Origin: Microtetraspora niveoalba
GTDB lineage: Bacteria > Actinomycetota > Actinomycetes > Streptosporangiales > Streptosporangiaceae
Direction of reading: 5' to 3'
Length of the DNA: 51,502 nucleotides
NCBI RefSeq assembly: GCF_001570405.1
Contig: NZ_BBYM01000039.1
Location: forward strand, 28,809 to 80,310
Notes under the pieces: generated by a model
The model's database searches: none
What the model saw: the letters and a program-made list of their open reading frames with translations, nothing else
What the model was told of the DNA's origin: nothing
Shown here: in pieces, positions 17,355 to 25,702 of the stretch
How the letters are laid out: the number at the start of each line of letters is the position of its first letter
Numbering within the stretch: the first letter of the stretch is position 1
Position numbers and translations under genes: made by a program

Positions 17355-18236
17355 GTGAACCGCTTTCCACGTGTCAGGGGAGTTCGGCTGGGTTACGACC
17401 CCGGCCAGGTGGACGAGCTGGTCCGCCGGATCGAGGGCACGCTCGGCCGTACCGACCTGGACGGGCCGCCGGTCACCGCGGACGAGATCCGCTCGGCGGC
17501 CTTCCGCGTCAGGCGCGGCGGGTACAACGAGACGGCGGTGGACTTCGCGCTGGACGCCTTCATCGTCGCAGTGGAGGCCCTCGCGACCAGCCCGGCCCCG
17601 CCCCTCCAGGCGGAAGGGCCGCCTCCGGACGGCGTGTCCTCACACCCGCCGGGGGAGCGTGTCCCCTCACATCCGGCGCCGGACGTCCCGGACGAGTCCG
17701 CCGATGAGGAAACCCGCGAACAGGAGGCGCCGAACGTCTCGGACGAGTCCGCCGACGGGGAGACCCGCGAGCAGGAGGCGCCGGACGGGGAGGACGCCGC
17801 TCGTGGGGAGGGGGCCTCGGCCGCCGTGCCCTCCCCGGGGGGCGGGGCGCCGGTCACTCCGTCCGCGGAAGCCCGTACGGCCGACGGGAACGGCGCGGCG
17901 GCCCCTACAACGGCTCCTGCGGCGGCCGCTACGGCTGCCTCTGCGGCTGCCTCTGCGGCGGCTCCCGTGAAGGGGGCGTTCGAGAGCCAGGCCGAGCGGA
18001 TCGAGAGGGTGGCCTTCCGGCCGGGACGGCTCGGCATGGGCTATGCCGAGGACGAGGTGGACGCCTTCCTCGACCGCGTGGTGGCGACGCTGCGCGGCAC
18101 CGCCGACCGGCCGGTGACGGCCGAGCAGGTCAGGACGGCGACGTTCGCCACCGTCGTCTTCAAGACGGGGTACGCCATCGCCGACGTGGACGCCTTCCTC
18201 GCCGAGGTCGCCGACGTCCTCGAACGGCGAGGGTGA
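17355..18236 (+). CDS. Protein with two DivIVA-like domains
   Basis: From a GTG at 17355 (GGGAGG just upstream) the product is 293 aa. It carries two copies of the short DivIVA-type motif, FPRVRG-VRLGYDPGQVDELVRRIEG near the N-terminus and FRPGRLGMGYAEDEVDAFLDRVVATL near residue 220. Each is followed by a related segment (IRSAAFRVRRGGYNETAVDFALDAF and RTATFATVVFKTGYAIADVDAFLAEV), so there are four half-repeats in all. The middle is a disordered acidic and Ala-rich linker with a 51-bp tandem repeat. DivIVA-domain proteins in actinomycetes mark cell poles or septa; this one lacks the long coiled coil of Wag31 and its role is unknown. Confidence 0.82.
   Translation: MNRFPRVRGVRLGYDPGQVDELVRRIEGTLGRTDLDGPPVTADEIRSAAFRVRRGGYNETAVDFALDAFIVAVEALATSPAPPLQAEGPPPDGVSSHPPGERVPSHPAPDVPDESADEETREQEAPNVSDESADGETREQEAPDGEDAARGEGASAAVPSPGGGAPVTPSAEARTADGNGAAAPTTAPAAAATAASAAASAAAPVKGAFESQAERIERVAFRPGRLGMGYAEDEVDAFLDRVVATLRGTADRPVTAEQVRTATFATVVFKTGYAIADVDAFLAEVADVLERRG
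17691..17792 (+). repeat. 51-bp tandem repeat in the DivIVA-like gene linker
   Basis: Two 51-bp units starting at 17691 and 17742 encode DESADEETREQEAPNVS and DESADGETREQEAPDGE. The repeat keeps frame and lies in the acidic linker between the two DivIVA-like modules. Confidence 0.85.
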
Positions 18237-18290
18237 GCGGCTTCGCCGCGAGGTGACCAACAGGTATCGCGATATAGCACCATAGGGCGC

Positions 18291-19679
18291 ATGCTTCACA
18301 GAAGATCCCCCTTCGCCGCGATCGCGGCCGCCGCCGGCCTGGCCCTGGTCGCCCCCGCCGCCGCCCACGCGGACACCTTCACCCCCGGCTCCTCGGGGCT
18401 CGGTGACCCGTACTTCCCGCACGCGGGCAACGGCGGCTACGACGTGGCGCACTACGACATCGCGCTGCGGTTCAGCCCGAAGAACCGCAAACTCAGCGCC
18501 ACGGCGACGATCACCGCCACGGCCACGCAGGCCCTGTCCCGGTTCAACCTGGACTTCTCCGGCCCCGAGGTCAAGAAGGTGGAGGTGAACGGCAAGAAGG
18601 CCGCGTACAAGCGCAAGGGCCAGGAGCTCGTGGTGACCCCCGCGAGCGGGCTCCCCTCGGGCGAGAAGTTCATCGTCACGGTGTCCTACGCCGGAAAGCC
18701 GCGCGCCATCGACGACAAGGCGCTCGGCAAGGAGGGCTGGATCAACACCAAGGACGGCGCGGTCGTCCTCTCCCAGCCGGACGGGGCGCGGAGCTGGTTC
18801 CCCGCCAACGACAACCCGTCCGACAAGGCGACGTTCACGTTCACCGTCACGGCTCCGGTGGGGCTGACCGTCCTCGCGAACGGAGAGCCCAAGAACCCGG
18901 GCATCGCCTCCGTGCGCAACGGCCTGTCCACCGTGAAGTGGGAGATGAAGGAGCCGATGGCCACCTATCTCGCCATGGTCGCGATCGGCAAGTTCAAGGT
19001 CACCGAGAGCACGTCGAACGGCGTGCTCAACATCACCGCGTACGACCCGTCGGTGGCGAAGAAGTCGAAGTACCTGCACCGGACCACGGCCAAGGTCGTG
19101 GCGTGGGGTTCCAAGGTCTTCGGCGCCTACCCCTTCTCCTCGACCGGCGGCATCGGCGACAAGGTCGACGTCCAGTACGCGCTGGAGACCCAGGGACGGC
19201 CGGTCTACGACGGCGGCCCCACGAACGACCTGGAGGTCGTGCACGAGCTGGCCCACCAGTGGTTCGGCAACAGCGTCGGCCTGCGGAGCTGGAAGGACAT
19301 CTGGCTCAACGAGGGCTTCGCCAGCTACGCCGAGTGGCTGTACGAGGAGCAGCACGGCGGCCCCTCGGCCGAGAAGACGTTCAAGCGTCTCTACAAGAAC
19401 AAGGACGAGTTCTGGAAGATCAAGACCGGCGACCCGGGCATGAAGAACATGTTCGACTGGGACGCCGTCTACCAGCGCGGGGCGATGACCCTGCACGCGC
19501 TGCGCAAGAAGGTCGGTGACGAGACGTTCTTCTCGCTGGTGAAGACCTGGGCGGAGCGCAACCGCCACTCGACGGTCATCACCCGCGACTTCATCGATCT
19601 CGCCGAGGAGCTGTCCGGGCAGGACCTCGACCCGCTGTTCGACGCCTGGCTGTACAGCTCGAAGAAGCCCGCCCTGTGA
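18291..19679 (+). CDS. Secreted M1-family metallopeptidase (aminopeptidase N-like)
   Basis: 462 aa with a Sec signal peptide (MLHRRSPFAAIAAAAGLALV, cleavage near AAAHA-D at residue 27). The zinc site is complete: H318-E-L-A-H322 and E341 in LNEGFASYAEW. The N-terminal saddle domain starts GGYDVAHYDIALRFSPKNRKLSATATITATAT. The usual exopeptidase motif GAMEN is replaced by QYALETQGRP, as in other secreted actinomycete M1 proteins (QTAMETQ-like). There is no C-terminal ERAP1-like domain, so it is a short, three-domain member. It is convergent with pucR; the stops are only 9 bp apart. Confidence 0.94.
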   Translation: MLHRRSPFAAIAAAAGLALVAPAAAHADTFTPGSSGLGDPYFPHAGNGGYDVAHYDIALRFSPKNRKLSATATITATATQALSRFNLDFSGPEVKKVEVNGKKAAYKRKGQELVVTPASGLPSGEKFIVTVSYAGKPRAIDDKALGKEGWINTKDGAVVLSQPDGARSWFPANDNPSDKATFTFTVTAPVGLTVLANGEPKNPGIASVRNGLSTVKWEMKEPMATYLAMVAIGKFKVTESTSNGVLNITAYDPSVAKKSKYLHRTTAKVVAWGSKVFGAYPFSSTGGIGDKVDVQYALETQGRPVYDGGPTNDLEVVHELAHQWFGNSVGLRSWKDIWLNEGFASYAEWLYEEQHGGPSAEKTFKRLYKNKDEFWKIKTGDPGMKNMFDWDAVYQRGAMTLHALRKKVGDETFFSLVKTWAERNRHSTVITRDFIDLAEELSGQDLDPLFDAWLYSSKKPAL

Positions 19680-19688
19680 CCACCGGGG

Positions 19689-21143
19689 TCACGGGACCCG
19701 GCCGAGCTGCTGGGCGGCGCGCACGGCGAGCCACACCTCGGCGAACTCGCCGGTCGAGGTCAGGTCGCGGCCGGTCAGCGCGCTGAAACGGCGCAGCCGG
19801 TACGACAGCGTGTTGGGGTGGATGTGCAGGGCCCGCGCCGCGTCGTCGACGCGGCGGTCCCGCTCCATCCACGTCTGCACGGACGTGATCAGCTCGGAGC
19901 CGTGCGCGGCGTCGTACCTCAGCGCGTCGCCGAGCACGTGCTCGACCAGGCCGGCCAGCACGCCGGGGTCCTCGGGCAACCACCGGCCGGTGGCGTCGTC
20001 GCCGTACGACACGAGGGGCTGGCCGGACTCGGCGGCGCGCGCGGCGGCCCACCGCGCCTCCCGCTGGGCGACCGTGAGCGAGGACCCCGGCCGGAGCGGG
20101 CGGCTCGCCCCGGCCGCGACGCCGGGGATCTCGCGCAGCGGCGCCGCGTCGTGGGCCAGGACGAAGAGGTCGGGGTGGAGCCCGAGCATCAGGTGGGGGT
20201 GCTCGTCGAGGGCCCGGACGACGGCCTCCTCGTCGACGTTCCTGACCACCAGGAGCACCACGTCCCGGTCGGGTGACATCCCCATCCGGGTGAGCCTGCG
20301 CCGGGCGGTCTCCGGGTCGAGGACGTCCTGGAGCAGCTCGGCGAGGGTCTCCGCGCCCTGGCGGCGCAGCGTCTCGCGCTCGTGCCGGACCATGGCGACC
20401 TGCAGCGCGGCGACCGTCGCGATGTGCTGGACGACGGCCAGCCCGGCGGGCCGGGCGCCCTCGCGTTCGAAGGCGACGAGGAAGCCGGCCGGGCCGCCCG
20501 GGGCGTTCACCGGTACGGCGAAGCCGCCGGGGATGGTCGGCGGGGCGTCCACGGACGGCGGCAGCGACGCGACGTCCGGCGGGACGGGCACCCCGGGCAG
20601 CAGCGGCCGTCCCTGAGGCGTGCTCAGGTAGACGTCGTATCCCGACAGCCGTTCCAGCCGCCGGAAGAGCTGGGCGGGGTCGAGCCGCTCGGCGGCCAGC
20701 CAGCGAAGCGCGCCGAACACCTGCAACTGCGCGCCGAGCCGCTGCCGCGCGTCCTCCTGCACCGCCGCCGCCACCTCCTGCGCGACGGCGATGAACGGCA
20801 CGGCCAGCGGGACCTCCAGGATCGGGAAGCCGTGCTCCTCCGCCGTGTCGAAGAACGCCCGGTGGAGCGGCGGCACGTGCAGCCCGGCGCTCAGCGCGAG
20901 GGCGGCCACGCCCGCGGCGTCGAGCCGCTGCAGGTACGCCCGCTGCCGCGCCGCTCCGCGGGGGACGCCGATGCCGGTCGTCATGATGACCTCGGCGCCG
21001 AGCAGCCAAGGGGTGGGGTCCTCCAGCTCACTCACGTGCGCCCACGAGACCGACCGTCCGAGGCCGCGCTCGCCGGCCAGGAGCCGGAGTTGGAGGGCGG
21101 GGAAACGGACCAGGTCCTCCACCGTCAGCTTGTTGTCGCCCAC
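19689..21143 (-). CDS. PucR-family transcriptional regulator
   Basis: 484 aa. The N-terminal PucR domain (LTVEDLVRFPALQLRLLAGERGLGRSVSWAHVSELEDPTPWLLGAEVIMTTG) is followed by a central region and a C-terminal HTH_30 domain (WMERDRRVDDAARALHIHPNTLSYRLRRFSALTGRDL). Family members activate purine/allantoin, amino-acid or GABA catabolic genes. An NCS1 permease and a cyclase gene lie 1.5-3 kb away on the other strand and are plausible targets. It starts with GTG at 21143. Confidence 0.92.
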   Translation of the reverse strand: MGDNKLTVEDLVRFPALQLRLLAGERGLGRSVSWAHVSELEDPTPWLLGAEVIMTTGIGVPRGAARQRAYLQRLDAAGVAALALSAGLHVPPLHRAFFDTAEEHGFPILEVPLAVPFIAVAQEVAAAVQEDARQRLGAQLQVFGALRWLAAERLDPAQLFRRLERLSGYDVYLSTPQGRPLLPGVPVPPDVASLPPSVDAPPTIPGGFAVPVNAPGGPAGFLVAFEREGARPAGLAVVQHIATVAALQVAMVRHERETLRRQGAETLAELLQDVLDPETARRRLTRMGMSPDRDVVLLVVRNVDEEAVVRALDEHPHLMLGLHPDLFVLAHDAAPLREIPGVAAGASRPLRPGSSLTVAQREARWAAARAAESGQPLVSYGDDATGRWLPEDPGVLAGLVEHVLGDALRYDAAHGSELITSVQTWMERDRRVDDAARALHIHPNTLSYRLRRFSALTGRDLTSTGEFAEVWLAVRAAQQLGRVP

Positions 21144-21378
21144 AACCTCACGCTAGACCGGGGCGCCGGGGACCGCTCTCACAGGGAGGCAGAGGCCACG
21201 CCCGGGGCGCCGACAAAATGCAAATTCGCGCTTCATATTGTCAGTGAATTCGCTCGAGAGCGCCTCGGGAAGCACGGAACGCCGCCGGAAATGGCATTTT
21301 TCGGGGAGTAAACGGCGACCCGGTGATCAGGCACCGGCCGGTCACCCGTCATCATGTCGCCGATCATCTCGCTGTGAA
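21144..21378. promoter_or_regulatory. AT-rich divergent promoter region pucR / MHYT gene
   Basis: A 235-bp divergent gap with AT-rich islands unusual for this genome (near 21214-21245 and GGCATTTTTCGGGGAGTAA near 21292-21310). No clear sigma-A promoter or palindrome could be assigned. Confidence 0.3.
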
Positions 21379-22188
21379 ATGAGTACTTCCTTGTCTGACA
21401 TCGATCTTTTCTCCCATGGCGTCATTACACCGGCCCTGGCGTACGTCATGTCCGTGCTCGGCTCGTTGATCGGGCTCATGATGGCGGGTCGGGCCCGGTC
21501 CGTCGTGGGCCTGTCCCGGCTGTGGTGGCTCGCGGGGGCGGCGTTCGCGGTCGGCGGGACCGGTGTCTGGGTGATGCACTTCGTCGCGATGCTGGGCGTG
21601 CGGGTCGAGGGCACTCCGATCCGCTACGACGTCGCCTTGACGGTCCTTTCCGCGCTGGTGGCGATCGTGGCGGCGGGAGCCGGTCTGGCCTGCGCCTTCC
21701 TCGGCGGCGGGCGGCTCGGCGCGCTGGCCGGGGGCGGACTGGTCGCCGGGCTCGGCGTGGCGGCCGCGCAGCACATCGCCCTGAAGGCCATGACGATGGC
21801 GGCGGAGGTGACCTACAACCCCGTGCTCCTCGCCGTCTCCGTGCTCGTCGCGGTGGTGGCGGCCGTCGCCGTCCTCCGGTCCGCCCTGCGCGCGCGGGGC
21901 GCGCTCGCGGTCATCGGCTCCGCCCTGGTGGCGGGCCTCCTGCTGAACGCCATGCACTACGCCGGGATGGTGTCGCTGGACGTCCGGCCGGTGGAGACGC
22001 ACCTCGCCCTGACGGGCGCGCAGGCGGTCGACTTCCTGCTTCCGCTGATGGTCGGCGTCGGCCTGCTCACGATCGGCCTACTCCTGGCGGTGTTCCTGTC
22101 GCCGTCGTCGCACGAGCTACGCGAGGAGGCGGAGCTGGAGGCGATGATCGCGTCCCGGCGGGCGCGCAACGCCGACTGGCTGAGCTGA
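21379..22188 (+). CDS. MHYT-domain integral membrane protein
   Basis: 269 aa from the ATG at 21379 (the frame runs back to 21238 without similarity). Seven membrane spans form the MHYT sensor fold. The repeated MHxxxM motifs are MHFVAM (in GVWVMHFVAML), a degenerate QHIALKAM in the second repeat and MHYAGM in the third. MHYT domains are proposed to bind copper and sense O2, CO or NO. Here, as usual in actinomycetes, the domain stands alone, with only a short charged C-terminal helix and no GGDEF/EAL output. The second repeat has lost its Met (M to Q) but keeps His. Confidence 0.9.
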   Translation: MSTSLSDIDLFSHGVITPALAYVMSVLGSLIGLMMAGRARSVVGLSRLWWLAGAAFAVGGTGVWVMHFVAMLGVRVEGTPIRYDVALTVLSALVAIVAAGAGLACAFLGGGRLGALAGGGLVAGLGVAAAQHIALKAMTMAAEVTYNPVLLAVSVLVAVVAAVAVLRSALRARGALAVIGSALVAGLLLNAMHYAGMVSLDVRPVETHLALTGAQAVDFLLPLMVGVGLLTIGLLLAVFLSPSSHELREEAELEAMIASRRARNADWLS

Positions 22189-22262
22189 TCCCCGCGGCGC
22201 GGCGCGACGACGCCGGCCGGCTGAGCCGATCCCGCGACGCCGGCCGGTTGAGCCGATCCCCG
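22169..22262 (+). repeat. 27-bp repeat running out of the MHYT gene
   Basis: Three copies of a unit ACGCCGRCYGGYTGAGCYGATCCC start at 22169, 22210 and 22237. The first contains the MHYT gene's own end (DWLS and its TGA stop), so the repeat arose from the 3' end of that gene. The last two copies are directly tandem. Confidence 0.75.
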
Positions 22263-22661
22263 CGGCGCCGCGCCCGCGCTCGCGCGGGGGCGGGCGGAAA
22301 GGGAACGGGGAGGCAGAAGTTATTACAGTTCGTCGTGTTGAACGAAGAATGCGGCGGCATTAAGGAGAATGGCTTCCCGCGGTTTCCGGAGTGATTTACC
22401 TCTCATCCCGCGGAGTGGTCGCGCCGAATCGTCGCGGGTAAGTCGCGGGTAACTCGCGCCCGCGTGCCCTGCCGCGCCCGAGAGCCGCCCGAGAGCCGCC
22501 CGAGAGCCGCCCGAGTAGACCGTACGCTTTGTCGCCGGCCACAACCGGGCGGCACTTCTCCGTGCCCGGCCCAATTGTCGCCGGGTCGCGGCCTCGCCGA
22601 CACTGGGGGACCGTTGCCCTGACCGGGAACTTTGCGTCCTGTAACACTCGTGGGAGAGACC
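22189..22661. other. Repeat-rich 473-bp intergenic region before NCS1 permease
   Basis: Besides the 27-bp repeat, this gap holds two tandem copies of GTCGCGGGTAA (22431-22441 and 22442-22452) and three perfect tandem copies of GAGAGCCGCCC (22480-22490, 22491-22501, 22502-22512). Both sets have an 11-bp period, about one helical turn. No gene was found here. Confidence 0.7.
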
Positions 22662-24188
22662 GTGGCCGAGGCGCCGTCCATCACAGAGATCGAGACATAC
22701 GGCGTCGAACGCATCGCGGACGCCGACCGTACGGCACGGCCCCTCGACCTCTTCCGGGTGGCGTTCGGCGGCGCGAACACCTTCGCCACGTGCGTGCTGG
22801 GCGCGTTCCCGATCCTGTTCGGTCTGTCGTTCTGGCAGGGCCTCGCGGCGACGCTGCTGGGTCTCGTCGTGGGCGCGCTGCTCCTCGCGCCGCTCTCGGT
22901 CTTCGGCCCGACGAACGGCACCAACAACGCCGTCTCCTCCTCGGCCCATCTCGGCGTGCACGGGCGGGTCGTCGGCTCGTTCCTGTCGCTGCTCACCGCG
23001 ATCGCGTTCTTCTCGATCTCGGTGTGGTCCTCCGGGGACGCGCTCGTAGGCGGGGCCAACCGGCTCGCCGGGCTGCCTGACACCGACCTGACCTACGCCG
23101 TCGCGTACGGCGTCTTCGCCGCGCTCGTGCTCACGGTCTGCGTGTACGGCTTCCGCTTCATGCTGTTCATCAACAAGATCGCGGTGGCGGCGGCGTCGGC
23201 GCTGTTCGTCCTCGGCGTCATCGCCTTCGCGGGCGACTTCGACCCGTCGTACCCCGGCACGTTCGCGTCCACGGCCGACCCGATGTTCTGGCCGTCGTTC
23301 ATCGGCGCGGCGCTGATCGTGTTGTCGAACCCCGTCTCGTTCGGCGCGTTCCTCGGGGACTGGTCGCGGTACATCCCCGCCTCGACCCCGCGCAAGCGGG
23401 TGATGACCGCGGCGTTCCTCAGCCAGATCGCGACCCTGCTGCCGTTCTTCTTCGGGTTGTCCACCGCCTCGATCATCGCGACGAAGGCGGCGCCGTACAT
23501 GGACCCGGCGGCGCCGAACTACGTCGGCGGCCTGCTCGCGGTCGCTCCCACGTGGTACTTCCTCCCGGTCTGCCTGATCGCGCTGATCGGCGGCATGTCC
23601 ACCGGGACCACCTCGCTGTACGGCACCGGCCTGGACTTCTCCAGCGTCTTCACCAGGTTCAGCCGGGTGCAGGCGACCGTGTTCATCGGCACGCTGTCGA
23701 TCGTCTTCATCTTCATCGGCCGGTTCGCCGCGAACCTGACGGCCAGCATCTCGACCTTCGCCACGCTCATCATCACCTGCACCGCGCCGTGGATGGTGAT
23801 CATGATCCTGGGCTACGTAACCCGGCGCGGCTGGTACGACCCCGACGCGCTCCAGGTCTTCAACCGCCGCCAGACCGGCGGCCGCTACTGGTTCACCCAC
23901 GGCTGGAACTGGCGCGGCATGACCGCGTGGCTGGGCTCGGCGCTCGCGGCCGTCCTGTTCACCAACATCCCCGGCCAGTTCGTCGGGCCGTTCGGCGAGC
24001 TGGCGGGCGGCGTCGACATCTCGCTTCCGCTCGGCCTCGCGCTCGCCGCGATCCTCTATCTGGGCCTGTTGTCCGCCTTCCCCGAGCCGCGCGCGGTGTA
24101 CGGCCCGGCTGGTCCCCGGCTGGTCCGCGCGGCCGACAGGCCGGTGCCGCCTATCGTGGACGCGGGCAGGGCCCTCGCCGAGGCGTAG
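22662..24188 (+). CDS. NCS1-family nucleobase/hydantoin-type permease
   Basis: 508 aa from GTG at 22662 (other in-frame starts: GTG 22650, TTG 22632; ribosome sites are all weak). Twelve hydrophobic spans. The N-terminal ETYGVERIADADRTARPLDLFRVAFGGANTF, the GPTNGTNNAVSSSAHLG segment and SNPVSFGAFLGDWSRYIPAST are typical of the purine-cytosine permease branch of NCS1 (CodB/FCY2-like), proton- or sodium-coupled importers of nucleobases or related compounds. The substrate is not resolvable. A cyclase-family hydrolase gene follows after 46 bp and a PucR regulator lies nearby, so a heterocycle or amide catabolic role is likely. Confidence 0.9.
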   Translation: MAEAPSITEIETYGVERIADADRTARPLDLFRVAFGGANTFATCVLGAFPILFGLSFWQGLAATLLGLVVGALLLAPLSVFGPTNGTNNAVSSSAHLGVHGRVVGSFLSLLTAIAFFSISVWSSGDALVGGANRLAGLPDTDLTYAVAYGVFAALVLTVCVYGFRFMLFINKIAVAAASALFVLGVIAFAGDFDPSYPGTFASTADPMFWPSFIGAALIVLSNPVSFGAFLGDWSRYIPASTPRKRVMTAAFLSQIATLLPFFFGLSTASIIATKAAPYMDPAAPNYVGGLLAVAPTWYFLPVCLIALIGGMSTGTTSLYGTGLDFSSVFTRFSRVQATVFIGTLSIVFIFIGRFAANLTASISTFATLIITCTAPWMVIMILGYVTRRGWYDPDALQVFNRRQTGGRYWFTHGWNWRGMTAWLGSALAAVLFTNIPGQFVGPFGELAGGVDISLPLGLALAAILYLGLLSAFPEPRAVYGPAGPRLVRAADRPVPPIVDAGRALAEA

Positions 24189-24234
24189 GCCGTGCCAGGA
24201 GCGTCAGGGTTCCGCCACCGTCCCGGGAGAAAGC

Positions 24235-24939
24235 GTGATCATCGATCTGTCGGTGCCGATCGAGACCGGCATGCCCGTCTATCCCGGCGACCCGGAGGTC
24301 GAGGTCCGGCCCGCGCTCACCATGGCGGCAGAGGGCGTCAACGTCCTCGGCCTGCGCCTCGGGTCGCAGTCGGGCACCCACGTGGACGCGCCGTACCACG
24401 TGGACGACCGGCTCCCCACGCTCGACGAACTGCCGCTCGAACGCTTCGTCGGCCCGGCGGCGGTCGTCGACGCCCGTGGCCTGCCGCCCCGCTCGCCGAT
24501 CCCCGCCGGCCTGGTGGCCCGGTCACTCGAGCGGGGGGCGCTCGTGCCGGGGGTGATCCTGCTGATCGCCACCGGCTGGGGCGCGCTGTGGGGGAGCGAG
24601 GACTATCCGGCCCATCCGTACCTGACCGAGGAGGCGGCCGAGCTGATCGTCCGTGCGGGGATCAGGACCGTCGGGATCGACGCGCTGAGCGTGGACCCCA
24701 CCCCGGCGGAGGACTTCCCCGCCCACCGTGTGCTGTGCGGCGCGCACGCCGTCATCGCCGAGAACCTGCGGCACCTCGACCGGCTCGTGGAGCATCAGGA
24801 GGCGGGCCACGGGATCGAGGTCTCCCTGCTGCCGCTGCGCCTGCGCGGCGCGGACGGCGCGCCGGTGCGCGCCGTGGCCCGGGTGAGCCCGCGTGACGAC
24901 CGCTCCGTCCCTCCCTCCGGAAGGACCGATCGGGAATGA
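24235..24939 (+). CDS. Cyclase family protein (KynB-like metal hydrolase)
   Basis: 234 aa of the PF04199 cyclase fold, which includes kynurenine formamidase and isatin hydrolase. N-terminal IIDLSVPIETGMPVYPGDPEVEV, then the metal-binding motif SQSGTHVDAPYHVDDR (HxxxD..H), GIDALSVDPTPAEDFPAHRVL and a C-terminal core ending in LPLRLRGADGAPVRAVA. It starts with GTG at 24235, with GGGAGAAAGC just upstream. No other tryptophan-catabolic genes are in view, so a formamidase is only one possibility; the upstream NCS1 permease suggests a cyclic amide substrate. Confidence 0.88.
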   Translation: MIIDLSVPIETGMPVYPGDPEVEVRPALTMAAEGVNVLGLRLGSQSGTHVDAPYHVDDRLPTLDELPLERFVGPAAVVDARGLPPRSPIPAGLVARSLERGALVPGVILLIATGWGALWGSEDYPAHPYLTEEAAELIVRAGIRTVGIDALSVDPTPAEDFPAHRVLCGAHAVIAENLRHLDRLVEHQEAGHGIEVSLLPLRLRGADGAPVRAVARVSPRDDRSVPPSGRTDRE

Positions 24940-24991
24940 CCCGGCCTCGCCCGGCCGGCTCGCCCGACGAGCTGGGAGGAGCCCTGAACGA

Positions 24992-25480
24992 CTATCTGGT
25001 GCCCCAGGAGTACGTCTGCTTGTGGAGCTTGAGATAGACGAACGTCTCGGTGGCCCGTACGGAGGGGATCGCGCGGATCTTCCCGAGGATCTCCAGCAGG
25101 TGGCTGTCGCCCTCGCAGACCACCTCGACCATGATGTCGACCGATCCGGCGGTCAGCACGACATAGTTGATCTCGCTTATGGAGGAGAGCTCCTGGGCGA
25201 CGAGGTCGAGGTCGCCCTCGCACTTGATGCCGATCATGGCCTGGCGTGGGAAGCCCAGCGTCAGCGGGTCGGTCACCGCGACGATCTGCATGACGCCCTG
25301 GTCGAGGAGACGCTGCACGCGCTGCCGTACGGCCGCTTCGGACAACCCCACGGCTTTGCCGATCGCGGCGTACGGTTTGCGCCCGTCCGTCTGGAGCTGT
25401 TCGACGATCTGCTTGGAGATGTCGTCGAGCACCACCGGACCGGTTTTGCCGGTCGCGCGTACCTTGGGTGGAGTCGTCAT
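24992..25480 (-). CDS. Lrp/AsnC-family transcriptional regulator
   Basis: 162 aa from the ATG at 25480 (GAGAGGAAC upstream; the frame runs to 25552). The N-terminal AsnC-type helix-turn-helix is LDDISKQIVEQLQTDGRKPYAAIGKAVGLSEAAVRQRVQRLLDQGVMQIVAV; the C-terminal RAM ligand-binding domain includes AMIGIKCEGDLDLVAQELSSISEINYVVLTAGSVDIMVEVVC. It is divergent from the aminoaldehyde dehydrogenase/polyamine transport genes and very likely controls them, as Lrp-type regulators do for amino-acid and polyamine operons. Confidence 0.94.
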   Translation of the reverse strand: MTTPPKVRATGKTGPVVLDDISKQIVEQLQTDGRKPYAAIGKAVGLSEAAVRQRVQRLLDQGVMQIVAVTDPLTLGFPRQAMIGIKCEGDLDLVAQELSSISEINYVVLTAGSVDIMVEVVCEGDSHLLEILGKIRAIPSVRATETFVYLKLHKQTYSWGTR

Positions 25481-25545
25481 CCCGGGGGAGTTCCTCTCTT
25501 GGAGGGGCCGAGTCAGGTGTGACGCACCCGCGTTACAGGCGGTTC

Positions 25546-25603
25546 CTGACATGTTGCCGTCCTGGTGTTACATGCTGTCAGTTCCGTCGCTTGTGTCAAG
25601 CGA
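25546..25603. promoter_or_regulatory. Inverted repeats in the lrp / aldehyde dehydrogenase divergent region
   Basis: An inverted repeat CTGACATG...CATGCTGTCAG spans 25546-25581. A perfect one, TCGCTTG-TGT-CAAGCGA, spans 25587-25603. Both lie in the AT-richer 222-bp gap between the divergent starts and are candidate binding sites for the Lrp-type protein. Confidence 0.55.
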
Positions 25604-25702
25604 TTTCGTAGCAGTTTGGTATCTTCACCACGAAATCCCTTGTTATAGCCAAGTTATTCTGTCAGAGTCGCCGACAACCAGCACACCTCCAGGAGGTCAT
25701 AG

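Noticed and set aside
22323-23900. 525-aa minus-strand ORF opposite the NCS1 permease gene
   Set aside because: An Arg/Asp/Glu/Gly-rich shadow of the permease frame.
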